A program made the translations under genes and the position numbers. Positions 39,286-51,455 of a stretch of DNA of 64,000 nucleotides are shown here, piece after piece. The first letter of the stretch is position 1. The number at the start of each line of letters is the position of its first letter. Source of the stretch: Ampelomyces quisqualis (lineage: Eukaryota; Ascomycota; Dothideomycetes; Pleosporales; Phaeosphaeriaceae); NCBI GenBank assembly GCA_018398575.1, contig JAGTXZ010000002.1:560501-624500 (forward strand). Reading direction: 5' to 3'. The notes under the pieces were generated by a model, which saw only the letters and a program-made list of their open reading frames with translations, had not been told where the DNA came from and did no database searches.

Positions 39286-40700
39286 ATTAAATTTGTTAAA
39301 CCTAACTAGGCTAAAGGGCTATTAGTAACCTCTAGCATAGAATAAGTGTCTGTTCCTATAATAGTATAGGATATAATAGTACAAGCTATCTAGATAAGAC
39401 GCAACAGCGTCTCTAAGTTAGTTATAAAGGATAAGTTTAATTAAATAATTATTAACAACTTCCTAGACCTAGAAGAATAATAGATTAAGAAACAATTGTT
39501 GTTAAACAGCCTTAAAGAAACGCCTGCCTAGCAGAAAGTATATAACTCTCTAGCAGCTAGACTCTCTTATAATAGGAAAGAAAAGTCTTCTATAAGTGCA
39601 GATCTAGACTTAGTATTACTAGTAAGAAATCTGCAGAAATAAGTTGCAAGGCTTACAGCCTAAGTAACTCTAGAAGCCTTTAGCTTTATACAGACCTTCT
39701 TAGAAAGCTTCTTCTTACCCTAGAAGACTTACAAAGTTTTTAACCTAAAAGTATACAAAAAAGATTAAAAAGATTACTACATCTTTAAGGCCTAAATAAA
39801 GTATAAACTAGAACACAATAGCGTAAGACTAGGCTTTTAAGCTAGCTATATCTTTAACTACCTTAAAGAGTTAGCAGCTAGTATAGCCTTATCTTAGGTA
39901 ACCTAGAACTTTTAGGGCTTTGCAGAAGAACTTTAAGACTTCCTAGACAGCTAATTTAGAGACAAGCTACACAATAAAAGATTACAAAGAAAACTCTAAA
40001 CAATCTAATAGAATAAGTCTTTTTTTAAGAGCTTTAACATAGAGTTTATAAGGCTAGCCTATAATGCAGGCAAGAAAGATAATAAAGTAAACCTAAAAAC
40101 AAGGTACCTAAGCGCTATCTAGCTAGACCTATAAGATAGAATAATTTCTGTAGAAACTAAACCTAAATAGAGAATCTACAACCTTATATATAGAGTAGTA
40201 ATTATTAAAGAAAACTTATACAAGGCAAAACTTAGTAGTAAGCACACTAAAAGATAAAACGTTAGAAAACTTATAGATTAAGAACCTACAAAAGAACATT
40301 CTAAGAGAACTAAGAGAAAATCTTCTAAAAGAAAGAAAGCTAAGTAGGCTACTATAGAAGAGCAGTCTTACTAGAAACAAAATAACTTATACCTCTACTA
40401 TAGTAAGTTAGAATACTACGCTAGTAAATATAAATTGTTCTTTTCTTTAACACCTGCTAAAGCTACATTAGCTAAGGTATAGAGCAAAGAAGAAAAGAAC
40501 GCGTTAAAAGACACTCTAAGCTTAGAAAACAAGTAACTTCTATCTAAAGGCGTAGACAAAAGTATAGTAACATAACACTAAAAGAAGATAAGAGATTTTA
40601 ACAATTCTAGAGAAAATAGCTAGATAGAGAATCTATTACTCTACACACTATTGTTAATAAAACAATAGTTACTTTTATAATAATTAACACTAAGTGTCTT
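39286..40700 (+). pseudogene. E gag (degenerate)
   Basis: A single plus frame, broken by TAG/TAA, runs from about 39,350 to 40,600. It has a helical charged N-terminal part, a capsid-like middle (for example KLHNKRLQRKLQTIQQNKSF near 39,970; Q and some others are TAG) and a Lys/Arg-rich stretch near 40,280-40,350. A zinc-knuckle remnant near 40,391-40,435 reads YLYYSKLEYYASKY. All three Cys and the His of C-x2-C-x4-H-x4-C have become Tyr, each explained by one G-to-A or C-to-T transition. Confidence 0.72.
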
Positions 40701-43700
40701 ACTTAGGCTATAACTTTAACTAAGTTTATCTATAAGAATAAGTTAGAGCGTAAGTTAATAGCCTTAAGAGAAATTATTAAGATTGCTAGAGCCTAGTCTT
40801 AGATAAAGACAGCTGTCTAGATAAGAATTAACATTAATAGGCACAAAGAGACACTATAGGCCTATAAACTAAATAGAGACAAAGAATACAACCTAGTTCT
40901 AGGTTAACTATAGATAAACTAGTATAATGTTACTATTGCACTAGTAAAGAAATTAATATATATTTACTCTACTTAGACGTAAGTTAGAAGCTAAAAGAAA
41001 AGAAAACTCTTCTTACTATAGAATATTAAAGCAGCTGCGTACTTAGCCTAGCTGTAACAAGGCTAGAAGAACAAATCTATTTACCTTTACGCTGTATTAA
41101 TAGCAGATATATAAAAGGCTCTAAGAACTAAACTCTAAGTAAACTCTAGGTTAGTACTTCTAGATTACCTAAAAGGGAAATACAAAACCTTTCTACGTAA
41201 AGAAGTAGACTAACTCCCTCTAGTAAAAGGACCTACTATTAATTATTCTATTAAGCTAGTAAAAAAAGATAGAAAGACTATAGAAGTACTATAGAGCTTA
41301 CTATATAGTATGTTAAGAAAAGAACTTCTTATACTCTAGAAAGAGCTTACTTCTTACCTAGACTGTAGCTTTATATAGGTAAGCTAGTTAAGCGCCTCTA
41401 CGCTAGTTCTATTTGTAAAGAAGCTAGAAAGAGGCCTTTAGTTCTGTATAGACTACTAGGGTCTTAACGCAATTATAAGAAAGGACTAATACCTGCTTTT
41501 ACTTATCTAGAAGACCTTAGCCTAGATTGCTAAAGCCAAATAGTTTACTAAAGTAGATATTATCTAGGTATTCTACAAGATTAGGATTACTAAAGAAGAT
41601 AAATAGAAGATAGCCTTTTAGACGCGCTTTAGCCTCTATAAGTAGCTTATAACTCTCTTTAGACTTGTAAACGCTCTAAGCACGTTTTAGAGATATATTA
41701 ATTAGACTCTAAAGAAATATTTAGATAATTTCTATTTAGCTTATATAGATAACGTATTAATATACACAAGTAGGTTTAAGGTAGACTATAAGAAGAAGGT
41801 AAAGCTAGTAATCTAGAAACTTAGTACAGTAAGGTTACACCTTAATATAGAAAAAAGTTAGTTTACTATAAAAAAGACTAAATACCTTAGATATATTATT
41901 AAGGCTAAGAAAGAAATAAGTATAGACTCTAAGAAAGTAGCTGCTATACATTTCTAGGAGCCTTCTAAGATAGTTAAAGAAGTCTAGAGTTTTGTTAGCT
42001 TTACTAACTTCTACTAATAGTTTATAAAAGACTTCTTAGAACTAGCTGCTCTACTAACTAGGCTTACTAGAAAAGGCGTAGCCTTCTACTAGAGTCTTAA
42101 ACAATAGATGTCCTTTAAGAAGCTAAAAGAAGCTTTTGTAGTAGAACTATCCCTAGCAAACTTTAATATAAAGCTAGAAATAGTAGTAGAATATAACGCC
42201 TTAGAATAGTTAACTAGAGAGGTATTATCTTAATATAGTAGAAACAGACGCTTCTAGGCTATAGCTTACTACTTAGTAAAGAATACAGCTGTAGAAGCTA
42301 ACTACACTATTTATAACAAGAAGCTATTAGCTATAGTTAAGTGCTTAGAGTAGTAGAAAACTAAACTTTAAAGAGTAAAGCATTTTACTATACTTATAGA
42401 CTATAAGAACTTAGAATACTTTACTACTACACAACTACTAATAGAAAGACACGTCTACTAGGTAGAGTTCTTTAGCACGTTTAATGTTAAATTCTAATAC
42501 TACTTAGGAAATGTTAACAGCAGAGCAGATACCCTTTCTAGAAAAGAATAAGATCTTTTTTAAGAAAGAGCAGACGCGTAGGTATAGTCTTAGACCTTCT
42601 AATTATTTACTTTTGCTTTAGAAACTAAAGATAAAGAAGACCTAGTACTTACTACTTTCTTTGCAGCTTAGCAGAGGAATATACTATAATAGAAAAAGAA
42701 AAAAACAGAGTAGCTTTAAAACGTACTTCTAGATAAAAATACTATATTAACTACTTTTCTTGCAGCTTAGCAAGGAAATGCACTATAACAGAAGAAGAAA
42801 GAAATAGAGTAGCTCTAAAATATACTTGTAGATAAAGACGCTGCGTTAAAGAAAAGAAATACTACTTAGAACTAAAATACTAAGAAGTACTCTATAGCTA
42901 GTAAAGAAATACTCTAAAACGTGCTTGTAGGTAACGTGCTTGCAGATAAAGACGCTACATTAAGAAAGGTAAATATTATCTATAACTAAAGTGTTAAGAA
43001 GCTTTCTATAGCAAGAGATATTCTAGATTCTACTAAAGGAACTATAGTACTACGCATAATTACGCCTAGGCAAGGTTTTTACACAGATAAGCGCTCTAAA
43101 GAATTATTAGAGCCTACTATTAAAGAGTTATAAGAATAGGCTATTTATATAGATAAAGCCTACTAAGTAGTAGTTAACGCTGTTAGAATAGAGCAGTAGA
43201 AATTCTCTTCTTATTTAAGCCTAAAGGTTTTTCTAGCAGAATATGCCTTAGATAACCTAAGACGCTTACTCTATAGGAAACGCAAGTAGGTGCTAGAATA
43301 TACAAACCTGTAAACCTATATTATCTTAGAAGCGTATAATTTCCTAATTGCTAGACACCTAAGCAGAGAAAATACCTATATAATATTAGTAAAAGACTAC
43401 TTCTAGCCTAGAATATTCTTAAGTATCTAGTAGTTTATCTAAAACTGCGCAGTATATAGTAGAATAAAACTATAGAAAAAACTTAGATAAGAACTACTGC
43501 GCCTACTTCTACTTCTAGACTAAATATAAAAGAAATTGTTAGTAGACTTTGTTTTAGGCCTTCTGCTAAGCTATAGAATGCTACACCTTATAGTAGTTAC
43601 TAACTAACTAAGTAAAAACGCAGTGCTTATACCTATTCTAGACCTAGAAGTTTCTACTATAGTTAAGGCATTTATTAAATAAGTAGTTACGTACTATTAG

Positions 43701-45000
43701 CTTCTAAACGCTATAGTGTCTAATAGAGAGTTACAGTTTGTAAGCAAATTCTAGTCTTTACTCTATAATAAGCTTAGAATACAAAGAAGAGTCTTAACAG
43801 TATACTACCTTTAGACAGATAGCGCTACAAAGTAGGTAAATAGCATAGTAGAAGCCTACTTAAAAGCCTTTATAAGCTAGGACTAGTTAAACTAGGCTGC
43901 CTTATACCTACTAGCACAAATTGCTACAGCTAGACAAAATACAGCGTCTACAAGCGTTAGCCTATTCTTTCTCTAGTATAGATACAACACAAACCTTATT
44001 TAGTTAGACCTAGAATAGACTATAGAGAACTAGTATTAGTCTAGCATTAATAAGAGAGCTACTGCTAAAGCAATAGTAACTAAGATAAAAGAGATAATAG
44101 ACTATGTATAAGTAAAGATAGCAGAAGTATAACAAAAATAAGAATATTAAGCTAACTTTTATAGACAAAAAGCTCTAGAACTTTATATAGAAGATAAAGT
44201 GTAGCTCTAGTATAGCTGCACTATATCTAATAACAGACCTTTAAAGAAGTTAGATTAGAAAAATAGGAAATATATAGTTACAAAAGTTATATTACTATAT
44301 ATTATAGAGCTAAGCGTACTTTCTAGAGTATATCTAAGATTCTACGTTAACTACTTCTAGCTTAATACAAGGAATCTGCTTCTACACTAGAGTCCTAATA
44401 ACTAGTAACTAAAAGTAATAATAGAAAACAAAGATAAAGCTAATAATAAGTACCTTGTTAACTATATCTTTGCAGAATAATAAAAGAAGAAAGAGTAAGG
44501 CATATAGCTGCAGTACCTAGTAAAATAGGTAGAATATACAAAACTAATATAGAAACTACAAGTAAATATTGCTAACACTGTAGCCTTTACTAAGTAGCTG
44601 AACAAAACTAAGATAGAATAAAACTTAGATAGGTTGTTAGTAAAACGCCTATCTATCTTAACTACTAAATAAGTATATTAGTGTAGAAAGAGAGGAAAGA
44701 GAAACTATAGATATATATAATAAGTATTAGAATAGATAATAGCGCTATATATAAGAAAGGGTAGTAGAAAAAGAGCTAAACTTAGAATAGGTATAAGTAG
44801 AACTTAAGTTATTAGAAATAACATAGTAGCGTACTTAGTTATATTAAGAATAATACCTAACGCTAAGAAGTAACTAAGAAGAGAAAGGTAGAGATACTGC
44901 AATAAATAGAACATAAGACTAGAAGTACTATTAGAAGGCAGAGAAAGAAGAAGATGCCTATATCTGTTCTATTAGCTAGCCTTTAACTACTCTAACTAGT
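40701..45000 (+). pseudogene. E pol: protease, RT, RNase H, integrase (degenerate)
   Basis: Gypsy pol on +. The RT start LQFCIDYQGLNAIIRKD lies near 41,430-41,480 and the active-site box YIDNVLIYT near 41,740-41,768, where YVDD is usual, so the second Asp is Asn. RNase H follows with TILIDYKNLEYFTTTQ near 42,388-42,435. Integrase is seen in the core segment VDFVLGLLLSYRMLHLIVVT near 43,537-43,600, with a further tract to about 44,350. Protease should lie near 40,700-40,950 but is not clear. There are dozens of TAG/TAA and few indels. Confidence 0.82.
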
Positions 45001-46243
45001 TAACAGCTAGAATATTACTAGCAGTTAATAGTTCTTAAAGACTAGATATAAAGAACCTAAATGCTAAATATAAGAACTAAAGCAACAGTCTTACTAGCTA
45101 CTTAAAATAACCTAGGAATAAAAAGAGAGGAGTCTAGAAGCTTAGTGTTAATAGATTAGTAGCTAAGAAGTGCAAGAGAAAGAGCCTAGATTAACTCTAG
45201 AGATCTAGCTACTTAAGCTAGGCAATAGTTAGTTAAGACGCAGCGTAATATAAATCTTTAGAAGGCCTAGAAAAACCTAAGAAGAAGGTATAGAATTCTA
45301 ATACTTAAACTGCGCTAGACTACAAGAACTAGTAAGAATAATAACGTCTGTAATAAAAGTAGAGCTATAAGAACCTATAAGCTTAAGACGTAGAGCGTAA
45401 TATCTATTCTAATATATAAGTAGTATTAAAGAATATAAGACTAGTTTTATAGAGTCTAGGCTTAGTAATAGGATAAAGGCAGAAACTATAACAGAAAGTC
45501 TATTACTATAGAAATTGCCTACAAGCGCTACACAGAAGCTATAGCAAGACTACTTTACACTAGAGCCTACTTTCTTACTATTAGAGAGCGTAATAGTTAC
45601 TATTACTAAATAGTTAGTCTTAGCCTACACCTTTGCGTTATACATAGGCTTTTTATAGATATTAGACTTTATTATATTAAGGTAATAGAGCAGCCTATTA
45701 GTAGTCTAAAGGGCGTTGCTAACGTAAGAAACTTAGAAGCTTACGCTAGAGATCTATATGTTATACTTTTTAGCCTAATTAAATGTTAGTAAATGTACAG
45801 AAACGCTGCAGAAAAACAAGTTCTAATAAAAAGAACATAAATTAGAAATAGCTTACATTAGTGTAGAGCTCCTATACGCTAGCGCTAATATTATTAAGCT
45901 TGCAAATAATAGTATCCTGCTTAATAAGAAGCTACTAGAAGAGCTAGTAGATATCTACTAGGATATTAACCTTAGTAACCTTACGCGTTAGACTCTAGTA
46001 GCTAGACTTATTACTACTATAAGACTTTGCCTAAGCAGCCCTAAGCTTATTAATAAAGCTAGACTAGAGACTAAAGATTATGTACTGCGTTAACAGCTAC
46101 TTAACTTTAAGATTATAAGCAAGAGCGTTATAAAGTAAGATAACTATAATCTTAAAGTAATTATTAACTTAAGAAGTTATTAGAATTAACTAAATAAGTA
46201 AAAGAATATAACAGTTAACTTATAGGCTTATATATAATATATG
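45001..46243 (+). other. E 3' region up to insertion of F
   Basis: After integrase about 1.2 kb remain, then F, then 466 bp before the 3' LTR. Both strands give partly open frames (for example an Arg-rich + segment near 45,200-45,380 and a hydrophobic - segment near 45,380-45,700), so I cannot say whether an antisense ORF like those in C and F is present. Bases 46,239-46,243 (ATATG) are the target of F. Confidence 0.4.
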
Positions 46244-46525
46244 TGTAAGGATGCTACAGCGTAGAGCTATTAGTTGCGCAGTAATGCGCCTACGCTACAA
46301 CAACGCTACTCTAGCGTCCTTACGCGTAGGACGTGTACAGCTGCTCTAGCGTCTTAACAGCGCTACACTAGTGCAGACCTAGTGTATTCTAGTTGTAAAG
46401 ACACACGTCTAGTTATATCTACAAAAGGGCAGTTCTGCACTAAAGTAGCAGAACAGGAATTAACTTACTTCTACCTGTACTACTATTGTTATCTTGTAAC
46501 TTTACTACTATACAAACCTCTTACA
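46244..46525 (+). repeat. 5' LTR of F
   Basis: 282 bp, TGTAAGGATGCTACAG to CCTCTTACA. It contains paired TAGCGTCCTTACGCGTAGGACG and related short inverted motifs near 46,312-46,334. A 60-codon ORF here (46,382-46,564) is not a gene. Confidence 0.92.
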
Positions 46526-46899
46526 GTTTTAATTCCTCTACCTTGCAAAAGGATAGCGGCCTAGTTACCTAATAACAATAGATTAAGATCCGCCCCTAAG
46601 CCTACTAGCTAATCTATTAAGGGAAAACACTTCTAATAAAGAATTAATACTTAGCCTAGGTAAACGCTTAGCGCAGCTAAAGCGCTAGCGCTAAGAACTT
46701 AAGGAGCAAGCTAAGATCTAGACTCTAGAAGAGGAAGTACACTAATAGGAGCAATTATTAGCAGGTAAACAACCTCTCCTACCTTCTAAACAGCCCTTAG
46801 GCGCCCTAAATAAAACAGATCTACTAACCTCCCTAGTTGGACGCGACACGTCCCTACTAGCGCAACGCTTCTAACTTAACCTATTAGCGCTACTAGGAC

Positions 46900-47760
46900 G
46901 CAGGCTAAAGATTAAGAAAATCCCTGTCTTTAAAGGTAAGGGAATTAGAGAGTATTAGAACTTTAAGGCTAAGCTATCTATTACCTTTCAATTAGACTCC
47001 TTAGCCTTTTAGCTTAAGAATCAAAAGATTGCCTTTACCCTCTAATACCTACAAACTACGTTTTAACAAATATAGATATAGAGGGAATAGAAAGATAACA
47101 GCAAAACGCTAGCATAGCGTAACATAATATCCTTTCTACTTAATTAGATTAAGAGCCCTGTAAATAGAAAGCTTTAAGTTACTATATAGTATCAAAAGGT
47201 ATTCTAAAAGAACAGCTAAATAGTAAACAAATTTGCAGCCTATCTATCTACTTTAGAAAATTAGGTAAATCCCTCTTACAAACAGAAACACCTAGTAATG
47301 CACTTGTACAGTAAACTCTGCCTAGAGATTAGAGTAGCCCTTTCTAACTATACTAAGTTTTCTACTACCTACAAAGAACTTGTTAAACGCGCTATAACGC
47401 TAAAAGACAACTTACGCTACAATAGTAGTATACTATTGCTACACTATTGTATATACAGAACGCCTAGTACAGGAAAAACTTTGCAGCCTAAACTAGACGC
47501 AATAGCTCTACAACGTTGTGTTGCTAGCACTGCAAACTTAAGCCTAAAGCTAACTAACGCCTGCTACTATTGCAGCAAGATAGGCTATTAGGCTAGAGAG
47601 TGTAGATTAAGGCTTAACAGCTCTTCTTCTGTTACTAGTTTAAACGCAATACAAACAAAAAACAAGTAGGCCTAAAAAAAGCCTTCCTCTTAACAGCCTA
47701 AGTTCTACTATAACAAGAGAATTATATTAAAGTACTTAGAACACTGCGTAACAATAGCGC
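46900..47760 (+). pseudogene. F gag (degenerate)
   Basis: Capsid-like tract on + from about 46,920, including the uninterrupted 97-codon stretch 47,298-47,591. The nucleocapsid zinc knuckle is at 47,562-47,603: Cys 47,562, Cys 47,571, Tyr 47,586 in place of His, Cys 47,601, giving C-x2-C-x4-Y-x4-C. The x4 before the last Cys starts with a TAG. The His-to-Tyr change is one C-to-T in a CCA context. This is the best-preserved gag here, still with several TAG/TAA. Confidence 0.82.
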
Positions 47761-50700
47761 TGCGCAGCCTACACAAATTCTAATTAACTATAGTGCAGAA
47801 CTTAGCACTATTAACAAGAGAGTTACCTTGCTTAAGGATCTCTCTTATATTAACAGCGCTGCGCTACTAACTATCTACTTGCCTAACTTAAGCACTATAC
47901 CTAGCTTCTACGCTTATTAAGCTTATCTAACAATAAAGGACAACTAGAGCGTAACTAAGTCCTTTACTACTATCCTATACAGGATTGCTAATGCAGCACA
48001 ACCTGTTATTTTAGGTCTACTAAGCCTAAAAGAGGAGCGCGTTGTTATTAACTACAAGTTAAAGTAGTAGCGCTACAAGCTTAACACTAATACAATAAGA
48101 GTTAAAGACGCAAAAACCTTTACAGGATCTCTTTATTACAAGCTAAGCGTGTACGCAGTTCTAGTAGGTAGTCTATAATTCTTCTCTACTAAATACCTAT
48201 TGTAGCCTCTTAAACTTAAGGATTTTAAAGACGTTGCAAATAGTAACACTGCTAACGCGCTACTGCAGCACTACAGAAGCAACTACGCTATTAAGTTAGA
48301 AGAAGGAACTATAGCTCTATATAGGCTGCTCTACAACCTCTTACTAAAGGAGCTAAGCGTGCTGCGCAACTACTTAGCAACAGCGCAAAGCCTAGGCTAG
48401 ATCTAAGAAAGTATAAGCCCTGCAGGAGCACCTATTCTATTTGTGCCTAAAAAAGATAGAACGCTACGCCTTTGCGTAGATTATTAAGGCCTTAATTAAG
48501 TTACCAAGAAGAACAGACTAGCTCTTTTCTTAATTAAGGAAACCCTTAATTAGCTCTATAGATTAGTAAAGTTTACTAAGCTTAATCTTAAGAACGTGTA
48601 TTACTAGATTAGGATCTAGCAAGGTAACAAGTAGAAGATAGCGTTTTGCAGGCAATACAGCTACTTTAAGTACATAGTTATACTCTTTAGGCTAACTAAC
48701 GCGCCTGCTACGTTCTAGAGGTATATTAACAGAGCCTGAGCCCTATATTTAGATATCTTTTGCGTTATCTATCTTAACAATATTCTAATCTTTTCTCAAA
48801 AGGAGAAGAATTATTAGGAACAGGTAAGAAAAGTACTCGCTAAGCTAAGAGAATACAGTCTTTTTGTTAATTTAAAAAAGTGTACCTTTGCTACTAACTA
48901 AGTTAAGTTTCTGGGGTTTATTGTGCGCCTTAACAGCGTTACAATAGATCTAGAACAAGTTTACGTAGTTATTAATTAGCCTACACTAACGTCCTTTAAG
49001 AATGTTTAAGTCTTCTTAGGCTTTGCAAACTTCTATTAACGCTTTATATAGGGTTTCTCTGTTATTATTAGCCTAATTACTAATCTTCTAAAAGGATTAG
49101 TTTAAGGAAAGAAGTCTAGTTCTTTTAACTAGCCTAACGCTATAGAGAAAGCAAAGCGCTAGCTATGCAACAGGTTTGCAACTACGCTTGTCCTGCAGCA
49201 CTACAATTATATACTCTTATCTAAGTTAGAAACTAATACCTCTATTTAGAGAGTAGTAGGTATCTTCTTCTAACTCTATACAGATAGAAACTAGCACTCT
49301 ATAGCCTTCTAGTTAAGGAAGCTCTTGCCTATAGAAGGGAACTACTATATATACAACCTAGAGCTCCTTACTATTACTGTAGCAGTGCAGCACTAGCGTT
49401 ACTATGTTAAGAGGCTAGTAATTTGGTTAGAAATATAGACAGACTATAACAACCTACGCAGCTTTATAGGCACGTTAACTCTATTTAGAAGATAGGCTAG
49501 CTAGGCAATAAAGCTAGCTGCTTATAACTTTAAGATTAAGTATTAGTCTAGAAAGACAAATCCTGTAGATAGGCCTTTAAGGCAACCTATAGATAATAGT
49601 AATACGCTAGATGTTTAACTATTAGACATGTTGCTAGCACTGCAAAAGAAGTTGCAGCTAGCAGAAACCTAAGCTAAGCTACCTAGAGAGGAGCTAGCGT
49701 TAGTAAGAAGCTAGATAATAGCTTAACAGCAAGTAGGTACTCTACATCTTAGTAAAGATGTTTCTATAAGCCTAGCGCACAGCGTTAAGGCAACAGCTAC
49801 AAGCTACAGCCTTAATTAAGAGATCTCTAAGAGCAGACTAGTAATAGCCTAAAGGGTTACGCAGTTACAAGCAAAAGCTGCAGCCTTAGAGAGGTTAGCT
49901 TATAAGAAACTCCCTAAGTCCTTCTTTAAAATCTGTGTACAAGTATAACAGAATAACCTAGAAGCAGTTGCAATACACAGGAACGTTAAATCCCTAGCGT
50001 CTACCTGTTAAGGCGCTAGCAAACGCCTAAGGCACTAGAAGCTTAACGCTTTAGGCAGCCTTTAGTTTAAGAACTAATTATATATCCTACTAGAGCTAGC
50101 CCTTAGAGCTAAGCTCCTTAAGCTGTATTACAATAATCTACTTGCTAGCTATTTTAGGCAGGCCAAAACGCTTAAGCTTGTAGCCTAATACTACTATTAG
50201 CCTAGGCTTAAGAAAGAGCTTAAGGAGTATATTAACTCTTACTTAGTGTGCTAAGGCACAAAGTTGCTTAAGCAGCGCTCTACTAGCGTGTTAAACGCGC
50301 TTCTCTAACCTTAGAGACTATAGCAAGAAATTACAATAGATTTTGTTACAGGCCTACTACCTACCAAGCGCTACAGCGTTATATACAACGTAATACTTGT
50401 TATAGTTAATAGGTACACAAAAATAGCTAAGTATATCTCTACACAGAAAACAGTTACTACCTTATAATTAGTAGATCTATTTTTAGAATATGTTGTACAA
50501 TTCTTTGGCTTACCTAAAGGTATTATATTAGACTAAGAAAGTATCTTTACTTTGCAGTTCTAAGTAGACTTTTACTTTGTAGCAAAGGTAAAGCGCTAGC
50601 TTAGCACTACCTTTTATCTATAAACAGATAGCTAAACAAAGTATTAGAATTAAACGCTAGAGTAATACTTAAGGGCTTTTATAGGTAATTAACCTAATAA

Positions 50701-51400
50701 TTAGGTACACCTTCTATTACTAGCAGAGTTCGTATATAATAATGCTAGACAGGCTACATTAGAAGTATCTCTATTCTTTGCCTACTATAGGTTCTACCTG
50801 CGCCTTAACTGTAAGCTAACAGCGCCTACTAAAGTTCCTAGCATTAGAGAAAGGTTGCAGAAGCTTATATAAACTTAGGACGCTTTAGCTAATTACTAGA
50901 GTAAAAGTTCGCAATACTAGGAACAATATTACAATAAGAAACACAGGCCCTAAGAGTTTAAACTAAGAGATATAGTCCTCTTATTAATAAAGTATCTACG
51001 CCTGCGCAGCGCTAGCAAAAAGCTGTTGCTGCGCTAGATAGGCCTCTTCCTAGTAGATAAGCAAATTAGCTTATAAGCTTTTAGAATCTTACTTCTATTA
51101 TACATAAAGGTCTACTCTGTATTTTATACGTCCTTGCTCTAGCTGTTTGTACTAAGGAAGGGGAAAGAATTAACCTTACCTAGGCCTATTAACCTAGACA
51201 ATAGTAATAAGCTAGGGCAACGCTATAAGGTTAAAGCTGTCCTAGTAAAGCAGTGTAACAGACGTTTAGTAAATTACCTAGTTAAATAGAAAGGCTAGCT
51301 ACTAGAATATAACAAGTAGGTTAATTAAAAAGATATAGACAAATTACTTATAAAAAAGTATAACTAGAGAGAAGATTAATTATTATTACAAATTAATATA
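47761..51400 (+). pseudogene. F pol: protease, RT, RNase H, integrase, chromodomain (degenerate)
   Basis: Plus-strand Gypsy polyprotein. The protease region is about 47,780-48,000. RT starts near 48,440 (PILFVPKKDRTLRLCVDY) and its active-site box at 48,770-48,781 reads YLNN, not YLDD, both catalytic Asp being Asn. RNase H lies near 49,200-49,500. The integrase zinc-binding region is near 50,180-50,290 and the core start ITIDFVTGLLPTK near 50,327. The C-terminal chromodomain at about 51,222-51,340 reads YKVKAVLVKQCNRR, VNYLVKQKG and EYNKQVN, where the usual WKGY and NTWE Trp codons have become TAG. Chromodomains of this type direct integration to methylated heterochromatin. Confidence 0.88.
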
Positions 51401-51455
51401 TAGAAAAAACAAAAGGAAAAACAAAGGAAAAAAAAGAAAAAAAAAAAAAAAACCA
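51370..51455. repeat. A/G-rich low-complexity tract at the 3' end of F pol
   Basis: Runs of A with single Gs, following the pol stop region. The older copy A has a longer version at about 59,490-59,565. Confidence 0.7.
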
